Below are positions 34,441 to 42,394 of a stretch of 64,000 nt of DNA, in pieces. Where the stretch lies: NCBI GenBank assembly GCA_963817785.1, contig CAWFPL010000003.1, forward strand, positions 62,001 through 126,000. Direction: 5' to 3'. The notes under the pieces are model-generated. The model did not search any database. It was not told where the DNA came from and saw only the letters and a program-made list of their open reading frames with translations. The DNA comes from JAKALD01 sp963817785 (lineage in GTDB: Bacteria; Pseudomonadota; Gammaproteobacteria; Burkholderiales; SG8-39). Position 1 is the stretch's first letter; each line of letters begins with the position of its first letter. The position numbers and the translations under genes are program-made.

Positions 34441-35696
34441 GCCCCGGGCTGTCTGCGCGTACCCTCGCCGCAAGGCTGCGCGCCCGGTTTGAGCGCGCAC
34501 GGCGCGGGGGCGTCGTAGCAACCGCTCGGGAACTGGCGGCCAAGGCGGCGGTGGCGGCCGGCGCGATCGTGCTGCTGCCCATTGCGCTCGTACTGCACGT
34601 CGCCGGCTACCGGCGCGTGACCTTTCTCACCGGCCGCATCGGCCATCTCGCCGCGGAGCCCGACAGCTTTCTCAAGTCCAGAGCGCTGGGTGAGCTGCCC
34701 GAACGGCGGTGGTTCTTTACTGCGCCGCGGGGCAGCGTGGCGAACGAACACTTGCTGGCTTACTGGTCGCGGCACATTCCGGTGGTGCGGCACCCCGTGG
34801 CCTGCGCCATCCTGAAGGCGCTGAGCGGGCTCGGCCTGATGCGCTTCAACGCCGGGCGCTACGTCCTCTGGCTCGATCGCAGCCAGGAGATCTTCAGGAT
34901 CAATGCGCGTTGGGCCGGGAGAGCTCCGCTGCTGAGTGTGGACGAGGAGGATCTGCGCTGGAGCGATGAGATGCTCGAGTCGCTCGGCATCCCGCGCGGG
35001 GCGTGGTTCGTCTGCGTGCATGCCCGCGAGGGAGGGTTTTCCCCGCAGGACGAGGCCACGCACGCCCACCGCAACGCTTCGATCGAGGCGCTGGTTCCGG
35101 CAATGCGGGAAATCGTCAGGCGCGGCGGCTGGTGTGTGCGGGTCGGAGATTCGACCACGCGTCCGCTGGAGCCCGCGGAGGGGGTGATCGACTATGCGCA
35201 TCACCGGCTCCGGCAGGCCCGGCTGGACGTGCTGCTGTGCGCGCGTGCCCGCTTCTTCCTCGGAAACAGCTCCGGGATCGCCTTGGTAAGCTCGGCCTTC
35301 GGAGTCCCTTCCGCGCTCGCGAACATGGTGCCCGTCTCCGCCCTGGGAGTGATGTCGTTCGACCTCAGCATCCCGAAGCTCTACCGCCGTCGGGACGATG
35401 GCCGCGTCCTGCGCTTCGACGAGATTTTCGGTACTCCCGCGGCAAACTTCCGCTTCGCGCACCAGTACGTCCGCGCGGGAATCGACGTGGTGGAGAACAC
35501 GGCGGACGAGATCCTCGAGCTCGTCGTCGAGATGTTCGATCGAATCGAGGGGCGGCGCGGCGCCGCGCCTGACGAGGAGAGCCTGCAGCGGCATTTCATG
35601 TCCCTGATGCGCTCAGGTGACTACGGCTACGGCGCGGCGTCCCGCGTCGGTGCCGGCTTTTTGCGCCGTCATGCGAACCTGCTGCGTCCGGACTGA
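34437..35696 (+). CDS. TIGR04372-type glycosyltransferase (putative), second copy
   Basis: A 419-residue relative of the protein at 17223. It has the same C-terminal signatures: WFVCVHAREGGF, HRNASIEALVPAM, GGWCVRVGD, DYAHHRLRQARLDVLL and FFLGNSSGIALVSSAFG. It has a shorter N-terminal half with a hydrophobic helix (residues about 35-55) and FLTGRIGHLAAEPDSFLK. The start is GTG 34437, overlapping the preceding stop by four bases. Its position directly after the HldE-like and nucleotidyltransferase genes makes it a candidate for using their product as donor; this is inference. Confidence 0.65.
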   Translation: MSPGLSARTLAARLRARFERARRGGVVATARELAAKAAVAAGAIVLLPIALVLHVAGYRRVTFLTGRIGHLAAEPDSFLKSRALGELPERRWFFTAPRGSVANEHLLAYWSRHIPVVRHPVACAILKALSGLGLMRFNAGRYVLWLDRSQEIFRINARWAGRAPLLSVDEEDLRWSDEMLESLGIPRGAWFVCVHAREGGFSPQDEATHAHRNASIEALVPAMREIVRRGGWCVRVGDSTTRPLEPAEGVIDYAHHRLRQARLDVLLCARARFFLGNSSGIALVSSAFGVPSALANMVPVSALGVMSFDLSIPKLYRRRDDGRVLRFDEIFGTPAANFRFAHQYVRAGIDVVENTADEILELVVEMFDRIEGRRGAAPDEESLQRHFMSLMRSGDYGYGAASRVGAGFLRRHANLLRPD

Positions 35697-35815
35697 ACCG
35701 TGCTCGCGAGGCTGGCCTTCGGGCACGTCCCCGCCGATGCGAAGGGCCCGGGCGAGATCGCGCGCGTGCTGCCGCCTCCCTGTGTCACTCAAGTTATGTT
35801 GAGCGATTAGCCGCC

Positions 35816-36748
35816 ATGCGGGTACTGGTCACCGGCGCCAACGGCTTTGTAGGGCGTGCGCTGTGCGGGCTGCTCGCTTCGCGCGGCGTGGCCTATCGCG
35901 GGGCGGTACGCGCCGCCGTCGGGACGGGAGCCGGAGAATCGATCGCCGTCGGGAATATCGGTCCGAGCACGGAGTGGTCGTCCGCGCTTGCGGGTTGCAG
36001 CGCGGTCGTGCATCTGGCGAACCTTGCGCACTCGCCGGCGGATCGGGCCGAGCTCGAAGCCGTGAATGTCGAAGGCACGCGGCGCCTCGCCCGGCAAGCC
36101 GGCGCGGCCGGGGTCCGCCGCATGGTCTTCATGAGCTCGGTGAAGGCGCTGTGCGAGGAAACCGTCCGTGGCCCGGTCACGGAAAGCCGTGTCCCCGAGC
36201 CGGCGGATGACTACGGACGAGCGAAGCTCGCTGCCGAGCGTGCGCTCGCGGAGGTGGCGGCGAAGGCCGGGTTCGAAGCCGTGATTCTGCGTCCGCCGCT
36301 GGTCTACGGGCCCGGAGTCAGAGCAAACTTTCTCACCCTGATGCGCGCCGTGCAGCGCGGCTTGCCGCTTCCGGTCGGTGCGGTACGAAATCGACGTAGC
36401 CTGATCTACGTCGGCAACCTAGCGGATGCGGTCCTTCGCTGCCTCGAGGCGCCGGAAGCAGTGGGGAAGACTTATCTGGTTGCGGACGGCGCGCCCGTAT
36501 CGACCCCGGATCTGGCGCGTGCGCTGGCTCATGCTCTCGGTCGCCCGCCGCGGATACTGGGTTGTCCGCCCCGCCTGCTCGAGCTCGCCGGGACACTGAT
36601 CGGCCGTGGCGCGGAAGTCAGGCGGCTTACGCGCTCGCTCGAGGTGGACGACAGCGCGATCCGGAGTCAACTGCGCTGGCGGCCACAGTACAGCTTCGAG
36701 GAGGGCCTTCGCGTCACGGCTGAGTGGTATCGCGCACGGGGCAGCTAG
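35816..36748 (+). CDS. NAD-dependent epimerase/dehydratase (WbpK/WcaG-like SDR)
   Basis: A 310-residue extended SDR with VLVTGANGFVGRALCGLL, HLANLAHSP, MSSVKALCEE and YGRAKLAAER as YxxxK; ILRPPLVYGPGVRANFL is typical of the WbpK/WcaG-type sugar-nucleotide reductases found before WecA/WbpL-type initiating transferases. It probably acts on the UDP-HexNAc that the next enzyme uses. ATG 35816 was chosen. A weak short hairpin (CTCAA, six-base loop, TTGAG, near 35790) lies in the 119-base gap before it. The stop is one base before the start of the next gene. Confidence 0.8.
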   Translation: MRVLVTGANGFVGRALCGLLASRGVAYRGAVRAAVGTGAGESIAVGNIGPSTEWSSALAGCSAVVHLANLAHSPADRAELEAVNVEGTRRLARQAGAAGVRRMVFMSSVKALCEETVRGPVTESRVPEPADDYGRAKLAAERALAEVAAKAGFEAVILRPPLVYGPGVRANFLTLMRAVQRGLPLPVGAVRNRRSLIYVGNLADAVLRCLEAPEAVGKTYLVADGAPVSTPDLARALAHALGRPPRILGCPPRLLELAGTLIGRGAEVRRLTRSLEVDDSAIRSQLRWRPQYSFEEGLRVTAEWYRARGS

Positions 36749-36749
36749 A

Positions 36750-37739
36750 ATGCGCGCCATGTTGTGGCAAACGGCGCTCGCGACGTTCGCAATCGCTCTG
36801 CTGTGCCTGAAGGTGCTCGTCTCCGGCCTCGGCCGGCGATTCGTGCTCGATCAGCCGAATGAGCGTTCGCTTCACGCCCGTCCGGTGCCGCGCACCGGAG
36901 GCCTCGCGATCATGGCGGGCGTGACGATCGGCTGGTGGGTAGGCCACCCGGGGTTCGCCGTGGCGCTCACGCTTGCGGCGGCGCTCGCCGCGCTTTCGCT
37001 CTTGGACGACGTCTACGGACTGCCGACGGCGTTGCGGCTCGGCGTGCATCTCGGCGCCGCCGCGGTGCTGGTCGCGTTCGAGCTGCGTTTCCCGGGCTGG
37101 GCTCTTTCCATCGTGTTCGTCCTCGCGCTCGCCTGGTACGCGAACCTTTACAACTTCATGGACGGCTCGGACGGCCTCGCCGGAGGTATGGCGCTCATCG
37201 GCTTCGGCGCGTACGCGGTCGCTGCGCAGCTTGCGGGCGCGCAGCCGCTTGCGGAAGTGTGCGCCATGCTGGCCGCAGGCGCGGCCGCGTTCCTCACGCG
37301 CAACTTCCCGCCTGCACGTATCTTTCTCGGCGACGTGGGCTCGGTGCCGCTGGGCTTTCTCGCCGGCGCGCTCGGCCTGGTCGGCTGGAACGACCGGCTG
37401 TGGCCGCTGTGGTTCCCGCTGCTCGTATTCGCGCCCTTCGCGTGCGACGCGACGCTCACGCTTCTCAGGCGCCTGGCGCGGCGCGAGCGCGCCTGGCAGG
37501 CGCACCGCGACCACTATTACCAGCGCCTGGTGCGCATGGGTTTCGGCCACCGTGGCACGGCGCTCATCGAGTACGCGGCGATGCTCGGCTGCGCGATCGC
37601 CGCAGTGCTCGCGCGCGAGGCCGCGCTTACCGTCCAGGCGGCGACGCTCGCGGGTGCAGCGGCCGTGCTCGGCGCGATCGCGGTCTGGGTCGACCTGCGC
37701 TGGGCGCGCTATCGGCGTGAGACGGAGGGCACCGCGTGA
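36750..37739 (+). CDS. WecA/WbpL-like undecaprenyl-phosphate GlcNAc-1-phosphate transferase
   Basis: A 329-residue polytopic protein of glycosyltransferase family 4 (MraY/WecA), with DQPNERSLHARPVPRTGG, the strongly conserved LLDDVYGL, LYNFMDGSDGLAGGM, FLTRNFPPARIFLGDVGS and HRDHYYQRL. These are the Asp-rich loops that bind Mg and transfer sugar-1-phosphate from UDP to undecaprenyl phosphate, initiating O-antigen synthesis. ATG 36750 is used (ATG 36759 is possible). Its product is elongated by the cytoplasmic glycosyltransferases nearby. It is coupled by GTGA overlap to the dehydratase gene that supplies its donor. Confidence 0.9.
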   Translation: MRAMLWQTALATFAIALLCLKVLVSGLGRRFVLDQPNERSLHARPVPRTGGLAIMAGVTIGWWVGHPGFAVALTLAAALAALSLLDDVYGLPTALRLGVHLGAAAVLVAFELRFPGWALSIVFVLALAWYANLYNFMDGSDGLAGGMALIGFGAYAVAAQLAGAQPLAEVCAMLAAGAAAFLTRNFPPARIFLGDVGSVPLGFLAGALGLVGWNDRLWPLWFPLLVFAPFACDATLTLLRRLARRERAWQAHRDHYYQRLVRMGFGHRGTALIEYAAMLGCAIAAVLAREAALTVQAATLAGAAAVLGAIAVWVDLRWARYRRETEGTA

Positions 37740-39586
37740 ACTGGCGCCGCCTGCTCGCGTTCACCCACGACGTCGTGGCCGCGGGAGCGGCCTGGGTGCT
37801 CGCATTCTGGCTTCGCTTCAATCTCGACATTCCGGACGAGTTCGCCCACGTGATGTGGACGCGCCTGCCGTGGGTCATCGGCGTTTACGCGGCCCTCTTC
37901 TGGGCGTTCCGGCTGTACCGCGGGCTGTGGCGATTTGCAAGCCTGCCGGACCTTCAGCGCATCCTGCTCGCGGCCGGTGTCGGCGCGCTCGCGGTGCCTG
38001 CGCTCCTGGTGCTGCTGCGAACGGGTGCGCATGTGCCGCGCTCTGTCTACGTCATCGTGCCGTTGCTGCTGATCGGTGCCATGAGCGGCAGCCGGCTCCT
38101 CTATCGCGCGTGGAAGGAGAGAAGACTGTTCGGCGTCGTCGCGCATCCCGAGGCGGAGCCGGTGCTCGTCCTCGGTGCCGGAACGGCGGGCGCGGCGCTG
38201 ATCAAAGAGCTCGGGAACAGCCGGCACTGGCACGTCGTCGGGCTGCTCGACGATGAGATTGCCAAGCACGGCGGCGCGATTCTCGGCGTCAAGATCCTGG
38301 GAGCGCTCGGGGACGTGCGGAACGTCGCCCGTCGGTTCAGCGTGAGTCAGGCGATCATCGCCATGCCGGGCGCCTCCCACCGGGCGCGCAAGCGCGCAGT
38401 CGATCTGTGCACGGCCGCGGGTCTGCAGGTCATGACCGTGCCCGCCCTCAGCGACATCGTCTCCGGCAACGTGAGCGTCTCCGCGCTGAGGAGCATCGAG
38501 CTCGACGACCTTCTCGGCCGCGACCCCGTGCAACTCGACGACGCGGGCCTGCACGTCCTGCTCACTGGCAAGCGCGTACTGGTAACCGGAGCCGGCGGCT
38601 CGATCGGCTCGGAGCTGTGCCGCCAGATCGCGCGCTTCGCGCCGGCGCAGCTCGCGCTGTTCGACATGTCCGAGTTCGCGCTGTATTCGATCGAGCAGGA
38701 GTTCCGCGACCGCTTCCCCGGCGTGCCGATTGCGGCGGTGATTGGCGATGCGAAGTCCGAGGCGCGGGTGAAGGAGGTTTTCGCGCACCACGCGCCGCAG
38801 GTCGTATTTCATGCCGCGGCGTACAAGCACGTGCCGCTGATGGAGGAGGAGAACGCCTTCCAGGCGGTGGCAAACAACGTGCTCTCGACCGTGGCGATGG
38901 CGCGTGCCGCCGAAGCCGCCGGCACGGAGAAGTTCGTGCTGGTGTCCACCGACAAGGCGGTCAACCCGACCAATGTGATGGGCGCCTCGAAGCGCCTCGC
39001 CGAGATGCTGATCCAGGCGCAGCAGGCGGAGAGCCGCACGCAGTACGTGATCGTGCGCTTCGGCAACGTGCTCGGCTCGACCGGCAGCGTGATCCCGCGC
39101 TTTCGCGAGCAGATCGCGCGCGGCGGGCCGGTGACGGTCACGCACCCCGAGATCACGCGCTACTTCATGTCGATCCCGGAGGCGGCGCAGCTCGTGCTTC
39201 AGGCGGCGCTGATGGGCAAGGGCGGCGAGATCTTCGTGCTCGACATGGGCGAGCCGGTAAAGATCGTCGACCTGGCGAAGCAGCTGATCCGGCTCTCGGG
39301 CCTCGCGGAAAGCGACATCAGGATCGTGTACACCGGACTGCGCCCGGGCGAGAAGCTCTACGAGGAGTTGCTGGCCGATGCAGAGGCAACGCTGCCGACG
39401 CCGCACCCCAAGCTGCGCGTCGCCAAGGCACGCGTGCCGGACAACGGACGGCTCGTGGAGGAGGTGCTCGCCTGGATCGGCGATCCCGGCGCTCCGGAAC
39501 CGGAGGAGGTGCGCGCCCGGCTGCGTGCCTGGATCCCGGAGTACTCGCCCGCGGCGAACGGTACCGGCGCCGAGGGGGCCGGCTGA
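37736..39586 (+). CDS. WbpM/CapD/FlaA1-type nucleoside-diphosphate-sugar 4,6-dehydratase
   Basis: A 616-residue membrane-anchored enzyme. The first about 115 residues form four hydrophobic helices, then a first Rossmann domain (VLVLGAGTAGAALIKEL), then the catalytic SDR domain with LVTGAGGSIGSELCRQI, the MGASKRLAE segment replacing YxxxK as in UDP-GlcNAc 4,6-dehydratases, and GLRPGEKLYEELL near the end. It makes the 4-keto-6-deoxy precursor of N-acetylated deoxy sugars. The start is GTG 37736, overlapping the transferase stop by four bases. It is the last gene of the O-antigen run before the toxin-antitoxin strip. Confidence 0.9.
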   Translation: MNWRRLLAFTHDVVAAGAAWVLAFWLRFNLDIPDEFAHVMWTRLPWVIGVYAALFWAFRLYRGLWRFASLPDLQRILLAAGVGALAVPALLVLLRTGAHVPRSVYVIVPLLLIGAMSGSRLLYRAWKERRLFGVVAHPEAEPVLVLGAGTAGAALIKELGNSRHWHVVGLLDDEIAKHGGAILGVKILGALGDVRNVARRFSVSQAIIAMPGASHRARKRAVDLCTAAGLQVMTVPALSDIVSGNVSVSALRSIELDDLLGRDPVQLDDAGLHVLLTGKRVLVTGAGGSIGSELCRQIARFAPAQLALFDMSEFALYSIEQEFRDRFPGVPIAAVIGDAKSEARVKEVFAHHAPQVVFHAAAYKHVPLMEEENAFQAVANNVLSTVAMARAAEAAGTEKFVLVSTDKAVNPTNVMGASKRLAEMLIQAQQAESRTQYVIVRFGNVLGSTGSVIPRFREQIARGGPVTVTHPEITRYFMSIPEAAQLVLQAALMGKGGEIFVLDMGEPVKIVDLAKQLIRLSGLAESDIRIVYTGLRPGEKLYEELLADAEATLPTPHPKLRVAKARVPDNGRLVEEVLAWIGDPGAPEPEEVRARLRAWIPEYSPAANGTGAEGAG

Positions 39587-39589
39587 TCC

Positions 39590-39653
39590 TCAGCGCCAGA
39601 CGAACTCGTCGCGCTCGCCCTGGCGCTGCCAGGCCGACGCGGTCTCGGTGACG
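39590..39653 (-). pseudogene. 3' fragment of a RES-domain toxin gene
   Basis: On the minus strand these 64 bases encode a tail (ETASAWQRQGERDEFVWR) almost the same as the end of the intact RES toxin at 41209 (ESASAWQREGERYEFAWR), with 57 of 64 bases identical to 41209-41272. The stop codon and a following CCT are shared as well. Upstream of it the match ends abruptly at the HEPN gene, so it is a recombination scar and not a gene. Confidence 0.8.
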
Positions 39654-40098
39654 CTACTTCCGACCGGCCGGAAGTCGATTGCCGCTCGTCTTACGCAACA
39701 GGCTCTTCGGCAGGACGGCGCGAATCGCCCGACGTATGCGCCTGGCGGCGAGCGCTGCGCGAGCGCCGGCGAGGCTGATGTCCTCCGCGCCGGGATAGCG
39801 AGTAACGGTCGCGTAGCGAGTGAGGCGCGCCAGGTCGTCGTGCGAAAGCCCGGGACGATGCCCGTTTCGAAGCCGTGCGGCCAACGCCTCGAGGTCGTGG
39901 GTTTTCGCAAAAATCGGCACCGCGAAAGGTCAGCAGCGCCTTGAGGTACTTCTCCGCGCACTGCTGCGCGTGAAAGCACACCGTGTCCGTCGGGCAGCGC
40001 GCGCCAAGCGTCAGCGTGTGCGCGGCGTTGACGAGATCGTTTTCGGCTTTGGCGATCCACTCCCGCGCAACCGCTGCGGCGCGATCACCGTTTTTCAT
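39654..40098 (-). pseudogene. HEPN-domain protein, frameshifted
   Basis: The N-terminal part (AKAENDLVNAAHTL, HAQQCAEKYLKALL) is a HEPN domain as in HEPN/MNT toxin-antitoxin pairs. Near 39920 the frame breaks: one base more or less within the G/C and T-run after FRG moves the rest to another frame that continues PIFAKTHDLEALAARL and RYATVTRYPG, both expected for the same family. The gene is therefore inactivated, unless the base reflects a sequencing error. It overlaps the MNT gene by 14 bases. Confidence 0.8.
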
Positions 40099-40414
40099 AG
40101 AGGATCCGCCCGCTGCGCGCGGCCGAACGCTCGATGGTGCCCGGGACGGCCCGGCGCCACTCGAAGGCCTCGGGCGTGGTCACGATGACGTCCTTGGGAA
40201 TGCGGTAAGCGCGCAGCGCCGCGCGGATCGCAAGCTCCTGGTCCGCCTTGCTCGCCTTGAGCGGCATGACGATGAGCAGGTCTACGTCGCTGTCCGGTCC
40301 GGCGGTGCCGCTCGCGTGCGAGCCGAAGAGAATCACCTTTTCCGGCGCGAAGCGCCGCACGATGCGCTGCGCCATGGCCGCGACCGTGTGCTCGATCCTG
40401 GATCTTGCGCGCAT
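40085..40414 (-). CDS. MNT-family nucleotidyltransferase (antitoxin-like)
   Basis: A 109-residue minimal nucleotidyltransferase with VILFGSHASGTAGPDSDVDLLIV, that is GSxAxG followed by SDxDLL, the polymerase-beta-type catalytic motif. MNT partners modify HEPN toxins to silence them. ATG 40414 is used; GTG 40453 would add 13 residues. Its partner downstream is frameshifted, so the pair may no longer function. The 238 bases upstream (40415-40652) hold no gene that can be supported. Confidence 0.82.
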   Translation of the reverse strand: MRARSRIEHTVAAMAQRIVRRFAPEKVILFGSHASGTAGPDSDVDLLIVMPLKASKADQELAIRAALRAYRIPKDVIVTTPEAFEWRRAVPGTIERSAARSGRILYEKR

Positions 40415-40652
40415 ACGTTCGAGTGGCTCGAAGTCAAGCGGCAAGCATAGCACCGGGCGATGGCCGCGCGTCGGTGCCTACCCCCACCGCGTCGATCTCG
40501 CCGCGCGCCCTTCCGGAACGGGCGCGCCGGGCATGCCGCTACGCGCTCACGTCGAAGCCCGCAGCGAAGGAAGCGCAATTCCGGCGGTTTCGCTCCCGAG
40601 GACGACCGGCCCGAAGGGCGCGAGGCACGAATGCGCGACGGCACCGGCCGCG

Positions 40653-41128
40653 TCACGGCGTTCCGGCGCCCGCCTCGCCGAACCCGATCCGCGCGATTCC
40701 GGGCGCGAACAGCTCCGTGCCCGGCGCCTGATCGACGATCCAGGCGCGCTGCGCCCCCACGTCCGGCAGCGCCTCGCGCAGGACACGCAGGGTGCGCGGG
40801 GCGCCGCCGCGTCCCCGCTTGATCTCGATGGCGACGCGGGCATCGCCGTGGTCGAGCAGCAGGTCGATCTCGGCACCGGTCAGCGTGCGCCAGAAGCAGC
40901 CCCGCGAGCCGGGACGGGCGACGCGCTCGCGCCGCAGGATGTCCTCGGCTACGAATCCTTCCCAGCTCGCGCCGCGCGCGGGATGCGCGTCCAGCTCTTC
41001 GGCCGAGCCGTTATTGAGCAGGTGGTGCAGCAATCCGGTGTCGCGCAGGAACAGCTTCGGCGCCTTGGTCAGGCGCTTGCCGACGTTGCGGAAGTACGCC
41101 GGCCGCCGGCGCACCGGCGTTCGTACAT
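40653..41128 (-). pseudogene. Remnant of an AAA ATPase with DUF4143 domain, internally deleted
   Basis: The frame 41114-40653 encodes only the C-terminal DUF4143 part of a known ATPase family (YFRNVGKRLTKAPKLFLRDTGLLHHLL, key part KAPKLFLRDTGLLHHLL; then EIDLLLDHG and AIEIKRGRG). The N-terminal P-loop ATPase domain is absent. Just upstream an ATG at 41128 starts MYERR, like the family N-terminus, but in a different frame. So an internal deletion has joined the first few codons to the C-terminal part out of frame. The palindromic upstream site remains (41130-41166). Confidence 0.75.
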
Positions 41129-41129
41129 C

Positions 41130-41166
41130 GCTTGTAAATTAGAATCCGGGCTTCTAATTTGCAAGC
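41130..41166. promoter_or_regulatory. 15-bp palindrome ahead of the deleted AAA/DUF4143 gene (operator-like)
   Basis: Arms 41130-41144 and 41152-41166 pair over 15 bases with one mismatch, around a seven-base spacer. The centre has TTAGAA and TTCTAA. The site is AT-rich in a GC-rich region and lies directly before the ATG at 41128. It could be an operator of that gene; with no T-run after the hairpin it is less likely to be a terminator for the RES gene. Confidence 0.6.
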
Positions 41167-41208
41167 CTGAATCGAGGCCGCGCCGCCGCCGACCGGCGCG
41201 CCCGACCC

Positions 41209-41916
41209 TCAGCGCCAGGCGAACTCGTAGCGCTCCCCCTCCCGCTGCCACGCCGACGCGCTCTCGGTGACGGTGAGGAACCAGGTCTGCTCGACGACTG
41301 GCCGGCGCGGCGGCACGAAGCCGCGCGGTGTGAGCAGCGCACCGCACTCGCCATGTTCCGGATCGCGCACCGACTGGTAGAGGATCAGGCCGACGCGGGC
41401 TTCGCGGGCAGTGCGGGCGAACGCCTGCGTCGCCTCGTAGCTCTCTGCATGGGTCCAGTCGCGCGCGTCCCTGGAGAGCGGCTTTTGCCGCAGGTCCACG
41501 GCCGCAGTCTCGACATTGGCCTGGAACACGGTCTGCGCCACCGGCCCGATGTGCGTCAGGCCGGGGCTGTCGCGCAGGAAGCGCCAGCGCCAGTAGCCCA
41601 GCTCCGCGCACGCGGTGCGCTGTTCGCGCGCGCCGTAGAACACGCCCGGGTCGATCGGCGAGCGGAAGCGCGAGCCGCGCGCCGGCGGCGGATAGCGGAA
41701 CGGCGTGGCGAGCAGGTAGTGCAGGCCGCGGGCCGCTTCGGGCAGGGCGCGCTTCGATTGCTCGAGGATGTCCTCCAGCAGCGCCTGCTCCGCGAGGTCG
41801 TCCACGAGGCGGGTCGTGGAGGCGACGTGCTGGGCCTCGACCGCGCGCCACAGCCGGCGCGCGCGGCGCTTCGCCTCAGATGCGACCGCGCGCGGCGTCC
41901 AGGTAATGGAGGACAC
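41209..41916 (-). CDS. RES-domain toxin
   Basis: A 235-residue protein of the RES family: LWRAVEAQHVASTTRLVDD, then RYPPPARGSRFRSPIDPGVFYGA with the conserved Arg and Tyr, SYEATQAFART and YEFAWR at the end. RES toxins deplete NAD+. It is coupled to the Xre/MbcA-type antitoxin gene, whose end it overlaps by 41 bases. The start is GTG 41916 (MSSITWTP). This pair looks intact. It is probably autoregulated through sites in the 42266-42394 gap. A 3' fragment of a second RES gene lies at 39590. Confidence 0.85.
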   Translation of the reverse strand: MSSITWTPRAVASEAKRRARRLWRAVEAQHVASTTRLVDDLAEQALLEDILEQSKRALPEAARGLHYLLATPFRYPPPARGSRFRSPIDPGVFYGAREQRTACAELGYWRWRFLRDSPGLTHIGPVAQTVFQANVETAAVDLRQKPLSRDARDWTHAESYEATQAFARTAREARVGLILYQSVRDPEHGECGALLTPRGFVPPRRPVVEQTWFLTVTESASAWQREGERYEFAWR

Positions 41917-42265
41917 GGATCAGGCCTTCGGCCTTCGGCAGCAGGTCGAGCGGCCGCTCGCCGAGGGCGAGGTTCTTGCCGCGCAGCCATTGGCGCGCCT
42001 GCTCGTCCGAGCCCACGATCGAATCGAGCGAGCGGAACACCCGCACCAGCAGGCTCCCCAGCTCCCATTCCTTACAGCTCGGGTCGAGCAGGTACTTGCC
42101 GCCGAACATGCGCGAGACGGTGGCGTCGCTCAGGCCGATCGTCGCGGCCACCTGCGTCTGGGTAAGGCCGAGGAGCCTGGCGGTGCGCACCACCGCCTTG
42201 CTCAGCACCGCGCGGCGCGCCTCCTCGGGCGTCGGGCGGGTCGCCGCCTTCGCTTTGGTCGACAT
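41876..42265 (-). CDS. Xre/MbcA/ParS-type antitoxin
   Basis: A 129-residue protein with an N-terminal helix-turn-helix (ARLLGLTQTQVAATIGLSDATVSRM, key part LTQTQVAATIGLSDATVSR) and a C-terminal toxin-binding region (DEQARQWLRGKNLALG) as in DUF2384/ParS antitoxins. It neutralises the RES toxin downstream and represses the operon. ATG 42265 (MSTKAKAATRP) was chosen over a longer frame that extends to 42649 through the VapB gene. It is divergent from vapB; the 129-base gap holds two palindromes. Confidence 0.85.
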   Translation of the reverse strand: MSTKAKAATRPTPEEARRAVLSKAVVRTARLLGLTQTQVAATIGLSDATVSRMFGGKYLLDPSCKEWELGSLLVRVFRSLDSIVGSDEQARQWLRGKNLALGERPLDLLPKAEGLIRVLHYLDAARGRI

Positions 42266-42289
42266 CAAGCGCTCCGGGTCGCAGAAATG

Positions 42290-42323
42290 CTGCTGCAAGA
42301 ATAACATGTACAACATGCAGCAG
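42290..42323. promoter_or_regulatory. Palindrome upstream of the Xre/RES operon (operator-like)
   Basis: CTGCTGCA (42290-42297) is repeated inverted as TGCAGCAG (42316-42323) around an AT-rich 18-base centre. It lies 25 bases upstream of the antitoxin ATG (42265), where an autoregulatory operator would be expected. Confidence 0.45.
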
Positions 42324-42358
42324 AAAGAGCACGGCGCAGCCGCGCCGCACCCCGGAAC

Positions 42359-42382
42359 GTTGACATGTGTTCCACATGCAAC
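42359..42382. promoter_or_regulatory. Palindrome upstream of vapBC (operator-like)
   Basis: GTTG-A-CATGTG-TTC-CACATG-CAAC: a perfect six-base inverted repeat around TTC, extended by four more pairing bases with one bulged A. It ends 12 bases before the antitoxin ATG at 42395, as expected of a VapBC autoregulatory operator. Confidence 0.5.
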
Positions 42383-42394
42383 CATGCTGTTGCC

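Noticed and set aside
35784..35805. Small hairpin CTCAA/TTGAG before the epimerase at 35816
   Set aside because: Five paired bases with a six-base loop are too short to support a terminator or operator.
40415..40652. Open frames between the MNT gene and the AAA/DUF4143 remnant
   Set aside because: Several frames are open on both strands, but none has a ribosome site, a domain pattern or balanced composition.
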